In this document: positions 35,313-43,993 of the stretch, one piece after another | How the letters are laid out: every line of letters begins with the position of its first letter | Numbering within the stretch: the stretch's first letter is position 1 | Notes under the pieces: generated by a model | What the model was told of the DNA's origin: nothing | Database searches by the model: none | What the model saw: only the letters and a program-made list of their open reading frames with translations | Translations under genes and position numbers: made by a program | From: Nocardia sp. NRRL S-836 | GTDB taxonomy: Bacteria > Actinomycetota > Actinomycetes > Mycobacteriales > Pseudonocardiaceae | DNA length: 64,000 bases | Direction of reading: 5' to 3' | Assembly (NCBI RefSeq): GCF_001279525.1 | Contig: NZ_LGDY01000001.1 | Span: 310,001-374,000, forward strand

Positions 35313-37454
35313 TCAGACGCCGAGGCGCTGCTGCTCAGCCCGCACAACCCGTTGCTCGACGGACATCGCCGAGTCCAGCGCGCTTGCGTGTGAGTGCTTC
35401 GTGTCGCTTTCACGCGCGTAGTGGTCGAAGAGCAGGGTCTTGTGGTCGCGGACCTCCTGCACCCGCGCGTCCACGCTGTCCTTGACCAGCAACCGGTGCA
35501 CGTGGACCTTGCGGACCTGTCCCATCCGGTGGCAGCGCGCGATCGCCTGGTCCTCCGTGCTCGGCTTCCACTGCGGCTCGGCGATGATCACCACGGACGC
35601 GGCCTGGATGTTGAGGCCCACACCGCCCGCCTCGATCTGCGCCACCAGCACCGCGTGCCCCTCGCACGCCGTGAACGCGTCCACCAGCTCCTGACGGCCC
35701 TGCGCCGACGTCGCGCCGGTCAGCGGACCGAACACGTCGACCTGGCTCGCGACCGCGTCCAGCACGTCGTGGAAGTACGAGAACACCACGACCTTCCAGC
35801 CGTTGTCCCGCGACTCCTCGATGATCTCCAGCAACCGCTCCAGCTTCGCCGAGCCATCGGGCGTGCCCGGCGCGAACGCGGCGCGGCGCATCGCCATCAG
35901 GTTCCCCTCGCGCACCGCGTCGAGGTACGCGGACCGGTCCTGCTCGCCGAACTCGACCCAGTCCTCCACCTCCAGCAGCTCGGGCAGCTCCCCCAGCACG
36001 TCCTCCTGGTTGCGCCGCAGGTACACCGGCGCGACGACGCGGCGGAAGGCCTTCGCCCCCACCACGGCGTCGACGGCGCCCGTGCGGGCCGCGACACCCG
36101 GCTGGAGGTAGGAGACCAGGTTGCGGAACTCCTCGACGCGGTTCTCCATCGGCGTGCCGGTCAGGAGCACCGCCCGTTCCGCGCGCTGCACGACCTCGTT
36201 GACCGCCTGCGAGCGCTGGGTGTCCGGGTTCTTGACGTAGTGCGCCTCGTCGACCACGACCAGCGCCGGCCGGAACCCCTTCGGCAGCACCAGTTTCGGC
36301 AACGTGCCGAACGTCGTCACACCGACACCGCCCTGCTCCACCCACTCGCTGACCGCGTCGTCACGGCCCGCGCCGTGCATCCGGTGCGGCACGAGGTCGC
36401 TGTGCCGCGCGATCTCGTTGACCCAGTTGACGACGACGCTCGCCGGGCAGACCACCAGGAACCCGCGCCGCCCACCCGCGGCGAGGCTGGCCATCACCGC
36501 GATGGCCTCGATCGTCTTGCCCAGCCCCATCTCGTCACCGATGATCACGCGTTTGCGGGCGAGCGCGAACTTCGCCCCGAACACCTGGTAGCCGCGCAGC
36601 GACACCTTCAGCAGGCTGGTGTCCAGTGTGGTCGCGTCGACCTCGTGCTCGATGTCGGCCGGAACGAAACCGTTGGCGGCACTGCGATTCGGCACCGCGT
36701 CCGCACCGGCGAGACTGGCCAGCAGCGTGTTGTAGGCGGCCGCGTCGAGCTCGTAGTCGCGCCACAGCGCGCGGTGGTCGAGGTCCGGCACGCGCAGCTG
36801 CGCGCCCACCGCCCGCAACACCGCAACGTCCCGGCCGCCCAGCAGGACCTCGAGCCGGTCGAGCGAGTCGATGGCGGCCTGCCGGTTCTTCGGCCACGAG
36901 AAGAACATCCGCAGCCGGCTCCAGGCACGGGCCGCGGCACGCACGTCCGCGTCGACCCGCTCCAGCACGTCCGCGATCGGCTCGCTCAGCGGTCCGACGA
37001 GCTGGTTCGCCCTGCGCAGCTTGGACATCAGCTGCAGCAACTCGGTCTGGCCCCGGTCAGCGCGATCGGGGTTCAACCGCACCGTCGTGTCGCGCACGAC
37101 CCCGTCGACGACGGCACGGGCAACCCGCACGATCTGCTCGGCGGACTGCCTGCCGACCCCGGGAACGCCGTCGAGCTGTTCGGGACGCGCCCCGGCGACA
37201 TCGGCGACGGTCCGGTAGCCGGCGTCCTTCAACGCGCTCAGCCGCAGGTTCGCCGTCGCGTCCCGGAGCCTGTCCACCGGCATGGCGCGCAACTGCTCGG
37301 CCACCAGCGAGTCGCGAACCGCCCGGTACCGCTCGGCGGCGAGCGCGAGCAGCCGATCCGGTTCCGCGCGCACCGCTGCCGCCTCGGCCCGGAACGCCTC
37401 CGCGGCGGCCAGCACCGCGCGGGCATGCCTACCGACCTTCGACGAGTCGTCCAC
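35313..37454 (-). CDS. SNF2-family DNA translocase/helicase
   Basis: A 713-aa ATPase. An N-terminal region with a helix-hairpin-helix-like segment (AGARPEQLDGVPGVGRQSAEQ) precedes the SNF2 motor: Walker A (IIGDEMGLGKTIEA), DEAH box (VVDEAHYVKN), motif III (LLTGTPMENR), and motifs V-VI in the C-terminal lobe (GGVGLNIQAASVVIIAEPQW, QAIARCHRMGQ). The C-terminal lobe is compact and no nuclease is attached. The GTG at 37454 has GGAAGG six bases upstream. It probably remodels protein-DNA complexes in repair or defence; the neighbours do not decide. Confidence 0.9.
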   Translation of the reverse strand: MDDSSKVGRHARAVLAAAEAFRAEAAAVRAEPDRLLALAAERYRAVRDSLVAEQLRAMPVDRLRDATANLRLSALKDAGYRTVADVAGARPEQLDGVPGVGRQSAEQIVRVARAVVDGVVRDTTVRLNPDRADRGQTELLQLMSKLRRANQLVGPLSEPIADVLERVDADVRAAARAWSRLRMFFSWPKNRQAAIDSLDRLEVLLGGRDVAVLRAVGAQLRVPDLDHRALWRDYELDAAAYNTLLASLAGADAVPNRSAANGFVPADIEHEVDATTLDTSLLKVSLRGYQVFGAKFALARKRVIIGDEMGLGKTIEAIAVMASLAAGGRRGFLVVCPASVVVNWVNEIARHSDLVPHRMHGAGRDDAVSEWVEQGGVGVTTFGTLPKLVLPKGFRPALVVVDEAHYVKNPDTQRSQAVNEVVQRAERAVLLTGTPMENRVEEFRNLVSYLQPGVAARTGAVDAVVGAKAFRRVVAPVYLRRNQEDVLGELPELLEVEDWVEFGEQDRSAYLDAVREGNLMAMRRAAFAPGTPDGSAKLERLLEIIEESRDNGWKVVVFSYFHDVLDAVASQVDVFGPLTGATSAQGRQELVDAFTACEGHAVLVAQIEAGGVGLNIQAASVVIIAEPQWKPSTEDQAIARCHRMGQVRKVHVHRLLVKDSVDARVQEVRDHKTLLFDHYARESDTKHSHASALDSAMSVEQRVVRAEQQRLGV

Positions 37455-37537
37455 CCGTGTCCTTCCGTCAGGCGGACCGAGAATACCGAAGCCGGACTCG
37501 TCGTCGGTGATCGGAGCCGCTCCTCGCCGGAGGTCGG

Positions 37538-37954
37538 TCAGCCGATGACGGTCAGGCCGGCGCCGTCGAGCTGACCGACGCGCAGGTGCGGATCGTCGTG
37601 GCTGATGGCCCGCAGCACCTCGCACCGGGTGACCATGCCGACGACCCGTCCGTCGTCGAGCACCGGCACGCACAGCACGTCGAAGACGGTCATCGCGTCG
37701 TAGAGGTCCCGCACGTCCATGTCCAGCCCCGCGGTGAGCGCGGGTTGCGTCATGACCTGCTGCACGTGCGGTGCCGCCACTCCCTCCTTGCCGCGCCGGC
37801 AGCCGGGCTCGGTGACGACGCCGAGGAACACGTCCTGGTCGACCACCGGCAGCATCGTGAGCCCGAAGTCGTCCATCAGCCCCTCGGCGTGCCGGGCGAA
37901 GTCGCGCGGACCAACGCTGACCAACGGTCGCAGGACCATGTCGCCCGCCTTCAT
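37538..37954 (-). CDS. CBS-domain-pair protein
   Basis: A 138-aa protein with two CBS motifs (MVLRPLVSVGPRDFARHAEG...LPVVDQDVFLGVVTE and VQQVMTQPALTAG...CVPVLDDGRVVGMVTR). Stand-alone CBS pairs bind adenine nucleotides and report energy state. Its ATG overlaps the USP stop (ATGA), placing it last in a CBS-USP-CBS unit that is preceded by DosR-like boxes. Confidence 0.88.
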   Translation of the reverse strand: MKAGDMVLRPLVSVGPRDFARHAEGLMDDFGLTMLPVVDQDVFLGVVTEPGCRRGKEGVAAPHVQQVMTQPALTAGLDMDVRDLYDAMTVFDVLCVPVLDDGRVVGMVTRCEVLRAISHDDPHLRVGQLDGAGLTVIG

Positions 37955-38277
37955 CGCGTGGCTCCCGCCGTCTCGCGGTCGGTCGCCGGGATGACGACGA
38001 CCGGTGCGTGGGCGTGCCGGACCACGTGCGTGCTGGTCGAGCCGAGCACGATCTGCCGCGTCCAGTGGCCGGTGTGCGACGTGACGACCAGCAGCGCCGC
38101 GCCCTCCGACACCGTCTCCAGCGCCTCGGGCGCACAGCCCCGCAAGCTCAGCTGCGCGATCTCGGTCAGTTGCACGCGGTTCACCGTCGACTCCCGCACC
38201 ACCGCCCATTCCAGTGCGGCGTTCGATGCCGGTGTGCCGTCGACACCCACCACTACCGGGGCTGATGCCGTGTTCAT
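37951..38277 (-). CDS. Short universal stress protein
   Basis: A 108-aa USP, shorter than the usual 140. It keeps the first strand (PVVVGVDGTPASNAALEWAV) and the ATP-binding end (SHTGHWTRQIVLGSTSTHVV), but much of the segment between strand 1 and helix 2 is missing. The G-x2-G-x9-G(S/T) motif is partly altered (TGHWTRQIVLGST). It may be a dimerising variant. It lies between two CBS genes in one operon. Confidence 0.82.
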   Translation of the reverse strand: MNTASAPVVVGVDGTPASNAALEWAVVRESTVNRVQLTEIAQLSLRGCAPEALETVSEGAALLVVTSHTGHWTRQIVLGSTSTHVVRHAHAPVVVIPATDRETAGATR

Positions 38278-38308
38278 GAGGTCCTCCTCGTTCGGAGTGG
38301 AGCTGGGC

Positions 38309-38917
38309 TCAGATCCGTTGGGGCGCGGTGATGTGCACGCCGGTGACGCCCGCGACCGCGAGCGCGAGCACCTCGGCGACGTGCCGGTCGGTCGCGTCGT
38401 CCATCCTGTCCACAATGGACACCCGGCCGTTGTCGACCGCCACCGCCCACCGCTGCGAGCCGCCGATCATGCCGAGCCGGTGGCGGATCTCGGCCTCGAT
38501 GATCCAGTCCGCCCGGCTGATCGAGCGGAGCAGGTCGCGGCGGGTCACGACGCCGGCCAGCCGTCCTTCCCGCACGACCGGGACGCTGCGGACGCCGTGC
38601 CGCAGCATCAGGTCGGCGACCTCGGCGAGGTCGGTGTTCGGCGTCACCGTCCACGGCTTCGCCATCACCGCGGACACCGAGTCCGCGGGCTCGCGACGGG
38701 GCTGCGGCGGTTCGCCGTGCACCAGCCACCGCGGGTCCTGCGGCAACCGGTCGCGCAACAACTCGCTCTCGCCGACCACACCGACCAGCTCACCCGCGGC
38801 GTCGACCACGGGCAACGCGGTGAAGCCGCGCTCGGCGAGCAGCCGGGCGGCCTCACGGGCCGGCGTGTCCGGGGTGACGGTCAGGACGTCGGTCGTCATC
38901 ACGTCTCGGGTCCTCAT
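38309..38917 (-). CDS. CBS pair with C-terminal BON-like domain
   Basis: A 202-aa protein. Two CBS motifs (VMTTDVLTVTPDTPAREAAR...LPVVDAAGELVGVV and AVMAKPWTVTPNTDLAEVAD...VPVVREGRLAGVVTR) are followed by a BON-like segment (QRWAVAVDNGRVSIVDRMDD onwards, about 150-200). AAGGAG seven bases before the ATG at 38917 fixes the start. It is first in the CBS-USP-CBS unit. CBS/USP sets of this kind belong to the DosR dormancy regulon in mycobacteria, which fits the boxes upstream. Confidence 0.88.
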   Translation of the reverse strand: MRTRDVMTTDVLTVTPDTPAREAARLLAERGFTALPVVDAAGELVGVVGESELLRDRLPQDPRWLVHGEPPQPRREPADSVSAVMAKPWTVTPNTDLAEVADLMLRHGVRSVPVVREGRLAGVVTRRDLLRSISRADWIIEAEIRHRLGMIGGSQRWAVAVDNGRVSIVDRMDDATDRHVAEVLALAVAGVTGVHITAPQRI

Positions 38918-39042
38918 CTGGTGCTCCTTCAACCGACGCTCTCGGTGTGGCGGGCCGACCCCGGCCTCGCGGGTTCGGTGCGACGAGGTCAAGCCTGCCC
39001 AGGGCGCGGCGCGGCGGACACGTGCCAAAGGCGCCACCGGGC

Positions 39043-39080
39043 GGGACCCCGGTCCTGCCCTCGCCGGGGACCTTGGTCCT
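39043..39080. promoter_or_regulatory. Tandem DosR-like boxes upstream of the CBS-USP-CBS operon
   Basis: GGGACCCCGGTCCT (39043-39056) and GGGACCTTGGTCCT (39067-39080) are spaced 24 bases start to start. They lie 126-163 bases upstream of the CBS start on the minus strand. The rest of the 410-base gap 38918-39327 holds no convincing gene. Confidence 0.6.
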
Positions 39081-39327
39081 GCTCCGCTGAGGCGTGAAGC
39101 GGGTGTCGTTGCAGCGCGGGGACTCGGCGCTGAACATCGTCCGCATTCGTGGCACCGTCACCGAATCCGGGGCACCCCGACGACGAGCCAGGACCGGAAA
39201 CGTCCGGTGGCGGCGGTGGCGGCTGAGCCAGCGGGTTGACCTCGCCGTGCGCAAGGGAAGCGAGGTCGTCCCACCCACCTACCCCGGTTCACCTTCGGTC
39301 GTCAGCAAGCAGTTCCAACACACGCCG

Positions 39328-39981
39328 TCATCTGCTGAGCCGAGCGAAGCTGTCGAGCATCGCGGTGAGGCCGAGGTCGAAGTGCCCGTCGGCGCCCGCC
39401 TCGTCGGCCCCGCGGGCCAGCAGGTTGTACTCCGGTGACTCCGGCGCCGGTTTCCTGCTCCGCCGTTCGCCGCCGAGCTGGAGCACGGCCTGGATGAGTG
39501 CGTGGCCGACGGTGAACTCCCGCAGGCAGCGCAGGACGCGCAGGGCGTCGCCCGGGGTGAAGCCGGCCTCGGTCATCAGGGTGATCATGCGGTCGCCGGT
39601 CTCGATGGCGGCCGGAGAGCGGACCGGGCGGGTGGCGAAGACGGTCACCGCACGCGGGTGCGCGAGCAGCACGTCGCGCAGGCGACGGGTGTACTGCTCG
39701 GCCAGATCACGCCAGGGTCCGGCCCAGGGAAGCGCCTCGACGTCGAGTTCGGTGAAGAGCGTGTCCGCGATGCCGTCGAAGAGTGCTTCCTGGTCGGTGA
39801 AGTACCGGTAGACGGCCATCAGGTCGACGCCGAGCTCGGCACCGAGCTTGCGCATGGAGAACTTGTCCCGCCCGATGTCGTCGATGAGCACGAGCGCCAT
39901 GGCGGCGATGTACTCGCGGTTCAGCGCCGGTCTGGTCGGCGCGACCGGGCGCGGCCGGTGGGGGCGTTCGTTGCTGGTCAT
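39328..39981 (-). CDS. TetR-family regulator (TetR_C type)
   Basis: A 217-aa regulator. The HTH (SMRKLGAELGVDLMAVYRYF) is followed by a C-terminal domain like tetracycline-repressor class proteins (RCLREFTVGHALIQAVLQLG). The ATG overlaps the stop of the hydrolase gene upstream by four bases. With the hydrolase, the XRE regulator and the divergent SDR it forms a small regulated cassette. Confidence 0.85.
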   Translation of the reverse strand: MTSNERPHRPRPVAPTRPALNREYIAAMALVLIDDIGRDKFSMRKLGAELGVDLMAVYRYFTDQEALFDGIADTLFTELDVEALPWAGPWRDLAEQYTRRLRDVLLAHPRAVTVFATRPVRSPAAIETGDRMITLMTEAGFTPGDALRVLRCLREFTVGHALIQAVLQLGGERRSRKPAPESPEYNLLARGADEAGADGHFDLGLTAMLDSFARLSR

Positions 39982-40823
39982 GTGTCCAGGAGCTCGGTCA
40001 GGCGGCGGGCGAATTCCTCGGGGTGCTGCTGGTATGCGGTGTGCCCGCCGGGAAACTCCACGACGGGTGTGCCGAGTTTCTCACCCAGGACGTGGGCGGG
40101 CCGGTGGTAGGGCCGGCCTCCACTGTCCCGGCCGGTCGCCGGCCACCAGCGCACCCCGGCCGATCCCAGCGCTGTGAAGTCGGGGTGGTAGTCGTAGCAG
40201 AACGCGGGTAACTCGCGGCGGAAGAGCATCTCGGCGTTGCCCAGGAGGCGGTGCATGCCACCCGGCGCACACCCGGTCACCCGGCGCGTCACCGCGCCGG
40301 CGAGCAGCGCCACCCGCATCGCCGCGGCCAGCACCGCCCGGCCGGCGCGAGTCTGGAGCAACCGAGGTGGCCGGGGCATGGTCATCGCCGCGAACGCTAC
40401 GAACCCGCGCAGTGGTCCTTCGGTGTCCGCGATCCGGCGCAGCTCGTCCAGTTCCCGCTGCTCCGGGCTGCCGGGCAGGATCTGCACCAGCGGCGGCTCG
40501 TGCACCACCGCACTCAGCAACCGGTCACCGTGCCCGGCCAGGACCTCCAGCGCGATGATCGCGCCACCGCTGTTGCCGAAGACGTGGGCCCGCTCGATTC
40601 CGAGGTGGTCCAGCACAGCCACCACGTCGGCGGCCTGGTCGGTGACGGCGATCGAGGCGGCCTCGTCGTCGAGCGGGCTGCGCGAGTTCCCGCGCCGGTC
40701 GTAGGTGATCACGGTGAACCGCCTCGCCAGCAGTGGGACGACGTCGGCGTACATCTCGGCGTCACCACCACCGCCGGGGATCAGCACCAGCGCCGCACCC
40801 GTGCCCGTGATCTCCGCGTACAA
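39978..40823 (-). CDS. Alpha/beta hydrolase
   Basis: A 281-aa hydrolase. The fold starts at once with LYAEITGTGAALVLIPGGGG-like sequence, the nucleophile lies in FGNSGGAI (GxSxG) and the His in FPGGHTAY. Related proteins usually carry 10-20 extra N-terminal residues. Here an in-frame stop lies 25 bases upstream, and the only start is a TTG at 40823, so initiation probably depends on coupling to the XRE gene that ends at 40848. Substrate unknown. Confidence 0.8.
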   Translation of the reverse strand: MYAEITGTGAALVLIPGGGGDAEMYADVVPLLARRFTVITYDRRGNSRSPLDDEAASIAVTDQAADVVAVLDHLGIERAHVFGNSGGAIIALEVLAGHGDRLLSAVVHEPPLVQILPGSPEQRELDELRRIADTEGPLRGFVAFAAMTMPRPPRLLQTRAGRAVLAAAMRVALLAGAVTRRVTGCAPGGMHRLLGNAEMLFRRELPAFCYDYHPDFTALGSAGVRWWPATGRDSGGRPYHRPAHVLGEKLGTPVVEFPGGHTAYQQHPEEFARRLTELLDT

Positions 40824-40847
40824 CCGCGCCCCGGCAACGCGGTGAGC

Positions 40848-41720
40848 TCAGGCGTCCACCGCGGCAGGTGCGCCGGTGACGGCGGCGAGCTGGAGCTTGG
40901 TCTCGTCCTCGCTGCCGGGCACCGCCGTCATGATCACGATCTTGAGCTCGGAGTCGCCGTCGGTCAGGAGGTCGCAGTCGACCTCGACCGGTCCCACAGC
41001 GGGGTGGTGGATCGTCTTGTGGTCCTCGCGGTGCGTGGCGACCCGTCCGGTCGCCCACAGCTCCGCGAACCTCCTGTTGCCCGCGGTCAGCTCGCGGACG
41101 AGTGCGGTCAGGCGGCGGTCGTGCGGGAACCGGCCGGTGGCGCGGCGCAGGTCGGAGACGACGGCGGCATCCGTGGCATCGCGGTCCGCCTCGGTCACCG
41201 GCCACCGCGCGAGGTGGGCGGAACCGCTGACGGCGGGGAACCGGTCACGGGCGAAGTTGCGCAGCCTGGGCGGGCAGACGGAGGGGTCACCCAGCAGCGC
41301 CGCCCAACCACGGTTCCACCACACCAGCTGCCAGTCCGCCGCGAAGACCGCGACCGCCGCGTCTCCGAGGCGGGCGAGCACCCGCTGCATCCCCGGCGGG
41401 ACGTGGTCGGAGATCGATCCCTCGGCCGGCGGTACGAGCCCGGCAAGCCGGTACAGGTGATCCCGTTCGGCGGCGGACAGCTGCAACGCGCGCGCCAGCG
41501 ACGCCACCACCGACGCCGAGGGCGTGGTGGCCCTCCCCTGTTCCAGCCGCACGACGTAGTCGACCGACACCCCGGCCAGGTCGGCGAGCTCTTCACGCCG
41601 CAGCCCGGTCGCCCGCCGTCCGCGGGCCACAGCGAACCCGGCGGCCGCCGGGGACAGCCGGTCCCGCCAGGTGCGGATCATCGCGCCGAGGCCGGCGCCG
41701 GAGGTCGTCACGACGTCCAT
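40848..41720 (-). CDS. XRE-family regulator with MmyB-like ligand domain
   Basis: A 290-aa regulator. An N-terminal HTH (LRREELADLAGVSVDYVVRLEQGR) precedes the MmyB-like PAS-type ligand-binding domain (VFAADWQLVWWNRGWAALLGD, then LRNFARDRF). Proteins of this group commonly stand divergent from an SDR, as here (105 bases between starts), and often repress it. MmyB-like domains can bind fatty-acid-like ligands in known members. Confidence 0.88.
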   Translation of the reverse strand: MDVVTTSGAGLGAMIRTWRDRLSPAAAGFAVARGRRATGLRREELADLAGVSVDYVVRLEQGRATTPSASVVASLARALQLSAAERDHLYRLAGLVPPAEGSISDHVPPGMQRVLARLGDAAVAVFAADWQLVWWNRGWAALLGDPSVCPPRLRNFARDRFPAVSGSAHLARWPVTEADRDATDAAVVSDLRRATGRFPHDRRLTALVRELTAGNRRFAELWATGRVATHREDHKTIHHPAVGPVEVDCDLLTDGDSELKIVIMTAVPGSEDETKLQLAAVTGAPAAVDA

Positions 41721-41825
41721 CCTGCTGCCTGCGGCCCCGGTTGTCCGAACGTGAAGGTGGTACTGCTCTTCCTACCGTCACGTCGTTCCTGGTTCGCGTC
41801 CGCGCCCAGGACCACCATCGAGCTC

Positions 41826-42527
41826 ATGACGATCACCTTCATCACCGGCGCCAACAAGGGTCTCGGCCGCGAAACCGCCCGCCGCCTCGTCGAACTGGGC
41901 CACACCGTCCTGATCGGAGCCCGCGACCGGGCCCGTGGAGAAGAGGCCGCCGCGGCGCTCGGCGCGCGGTACGTCCCCATCGACGTGACCGATGACGCCT
42001 CGGTGTCCGCCGCGGCAGCGAACGTCCGGGAGCACGAGGGCCGGATCGACGTCCTCATCAACAACGCCGGTGTGCACGGCCCCGTCGGAGGGGACCCGCA
42101 GGACCTCACCGGCGCCGACGCCCTCGCCGTCTTCCAGGTCAACGTCATCGGCGTGATCCGCACGACGAGCGCGTTCCTGCCGCTGCTGAGGCGCTCGGAC
42201 GACCCCGTGGTCGTGAACGTCAGCAGCGGCATGGGTTCCCTCGCCCTCACCCACGATCCGGACCGGCCGGAGTCGCGAGTCCTCGCGCCGCTGTACACCG
42301 CCTCGAAAGCCGCGCTGACGATGCTGACCACGCAGTACGCCAAGGGACTGGAGGGCCTCCGCGTCAACGCCGCCGACCCCGGCTACACCGCGACGGACCT
42401 CAACGGGCACAGCGGTTTCCAGACCGTCACCGAGGGAACGGACGCGATCGTCGCGCTCGCCACCGAGGGTCGCGGAGCGGGCACCGGGAGGCTCGTCTCC
42501 CGCGAGGGCGAACTCGCCTGGTCCTGA
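41826..42527 (+). CDS. SDR-family oxidoreductase (carbonyl reductase-like)
   Basis: A 233-aa short-chain dehydrogenase with cofactor loop ITGANKGLGRETARRL, INNAGVHGP, NVSSGMGSL (Ser) and YTASKAALTML (Tyr-Lys). It is divergent from the XRE/MmyB regulator and is its likely target. Physiological substrate unknown. Confidence 0.9.
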   Translation: MTITFITGANKGLGRETARRLVELGHTVLIGARDRARGEEAAAALGARYVPIDVTDDASVSAAAANVREHEGRIDVLINNAGVHGPVGGDPQDLTGADALAVFQVNVIGVIRTTSAFLPLLRRSDDPVVVNVSSGMGSLALTHDPDRPESRVLAPLYTASKAALTMLTTQYAKGLEGLRVNAADPGYTATDLNGHSGFQTVTEGTDAIVALATEGRGAGTGRLVSREGELAWS

Positions 42528-42644
42528 CCCGGCGGCGTTTCCGCACCACTCCCGATCGCGAAATCCGGACACCCCCTGTCCAGCCACCGTGGAATCTTTG
42601 ACTTCCGCCGAAAATTTCCCATCGAGAGGAATAGTGGTGATGAT

Positions 42645-42694
42645 GTGGAGAATCCACGGTGGGAGAACCCCACTGTGCTCCACTCGAAAGAGTG
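42645..42694. promoter_or_regulatory. Three consecutive mini-hairpins in the leader of the oligogalacturonate-lyase-like gene
   Basis: GTGGA-GAA-TCCAC (42645-42657), GTGGG-AGAAC-CCCAC (42659-42673) and CACTC-GAAA-GAGTG (42681-42694) follow one another 90-140 bases before the GTG at 42782. The third has a GAAA loop flanked by a perfect stem. The spacer is less GC-rich than its surroundings. Confidence 0.35.
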
Positions 42695-42781
42695 AGACTG
42701 AATCCGTTGTGGAGCGCGATACCGATTTCTATAGTCGAGAACGGCCTGTCTTTCGCGTTCCAGCCTGGAGGGTCTATTCTC

Positions 42782-43900
42782 GTGAAAGCAACTGCGGCTT
42801 TACTCGTCTGCGTCAGCATGCTGGGGTTCTCCTGCGCCGCCCTCGCCGAGGGATCCGTCGCCGAATACGGAAAGGGCGCGCGTTTCGAGGCGGAGTGGAA
42901 AACCCTTCCGGCGCTCGATCCCGACTACGAGGTAGTTCAGCTCACCACGTCCAAGGCGCTGGACAACAAGATGTACCTCGACGTGGACCCCTACGTCCCC
43001 TCACTCAATTCTGTCCTGTTCATGTCGAAGCGGGACGGGCACGAGAACCTCTACCTCATGTCGCTCGACAACGGGAAGTTCGTGCAGGTGACGGACTCCG
43101 ACGACATCGAGGGCGACCACGCCAACGTCTCGCCCACGACCGACGAGGCCTTCTACGTCGAGGACCGGACGATCACCAGCGTCAGCCTGCGCGCGCCGTA
43201 CCGCGAGAAGAAGATCCGCACCATCCCGGAAAAATACGACCTCAAGGGCATTCCCTCGCTCACGTCGGACGGGAAGACGATCGCCGCGTCGCTGTACCAC
43301 GAGGAGGAAAAACGTTCCTCACTCGTCCTCATCGACGCGAGAACGGGAGAGCTCGAAACGGTCAAGAAGATCGACGGCAAGGTCGACCACGTGTTGATCA
43401 ATCCCGTGCACGGGGACACGCTGCTCTTCCACCTGCTCGTCGAGGACCAGATCGGCCTGGTGAACATCGACACCAAGAAGAAGACGATGCTGACCGACTC
43501 CAACGATCACGGCGCGCACCCTTTCTGGGAGTCCAACGGCCGGGACGCCGCTTTCGTGCAACGGGCGCAAGGTGACACGCCGGAGCAGGTGGTGACCTAC
43601 AACATCCGCAAAGAGGAGTTCTTCAGCTACGACATCCGGGACCGGAGCAACCACTTCGCCATGAACCCCGCGCGGACGATCATCCAGGGCGACGGGCACG
43701 ACGAATCGGCGCCCTACATCTACTACTATTACATCAAGCCCGGCACGAACAAGGTCGACACCGTGAAGATGTTCAAGCACCGGAGCTCTTCGGACTCGGA
43801 GTCGGTGCACCCGCACGCCGCGTTCATCAACGACACGGACCTGATCTTCAACAGCGACGCGGCCGGCAACGGCGACGTGTACCTGTTGCGGGAGAAGTAG
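42782..43900 (+). CDS. Secreted beta-propeller protein, oligogalacturonate-lyase-like (PL22)
   Basis: A 372-aa protein. Signal peptide about 1-22 (ALLVCVSMLGFSCAALA). The rest is a WD40-like beta-propeller with repeats such as VLFMSKRDGHENLYLMSLDN, FYVEDRTITSV and DHVLINPVHGDTLLF. The order of blocks resembles PL22 oligogalacturonate lyases (HV..SP then HE.W..DG), here DHVLINP and HGAHPFWESNGRD. PL22 enzymes are normally cytoplasmic; a signal peptide is odd. If correct it would finish pectin breakdown begun by the pectate lyase. Base composition is lower in GC than its neighbours. A TolB-like protein is the alternative. Confidence 0.6.
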   Translation: MKATAALLVCVSMLGFSCAALAEGSVAEYGKGARFEAEWKTLPALDPDYEVVQLTTSKALDNKMYLDVDPYVPSLNSVLFMSKRDGHENLYLMSLDNGKFVQVTDSDDIEGDHANVSPTTDEAFYVEDRTITSVSLRAPYREKKIRTIPEKYDLKGIPSLTSDGKTIAASLYHEEEKRSSLVLIDARTGELETVKKIDGKVDHVLINPVHGDTLLFHLLVEDQIGLVNIDTKKKTMLTDSNDHGAHPFWESNGRDAAFVQRAQGDTPEQVVTYNIRKEEFFSYDIRDRSNHFAMNPARTIIQGDGHDESAPYIYYYYIKPGTNKVDTVKMFKHRSSSDSESVHPHAAFINDTDLIFNSDAAGNGDVYLLREK

Positions 43901-43919
43901 TCCGCCCGAGCACCAGCAC

Positions 43920-43953
43920 GGCTCGCCGGCCCGGTCTCCCGCGCCGGCGAGCC
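43920..43953. terminator. Hairpin after the propeller-protein gene
   Basis: An 11-bp perfect stem (GGCTCGCCGGC and complement) with a 12-base loop, 20 bases after the stop codon. Confidence 0.65.
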
Positions 43954-43993
43954 GGTTCCGGCCGTGGTGCTCGCCGCCGTTGCACTCTCGTCG

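Noticed and set aside
39094..39438. A 114-codon plus-strand frame starting at a GTG near 39094
   Set aside because: It runs into the TetR gene on the opposite strand and has no ribosome site or motif.
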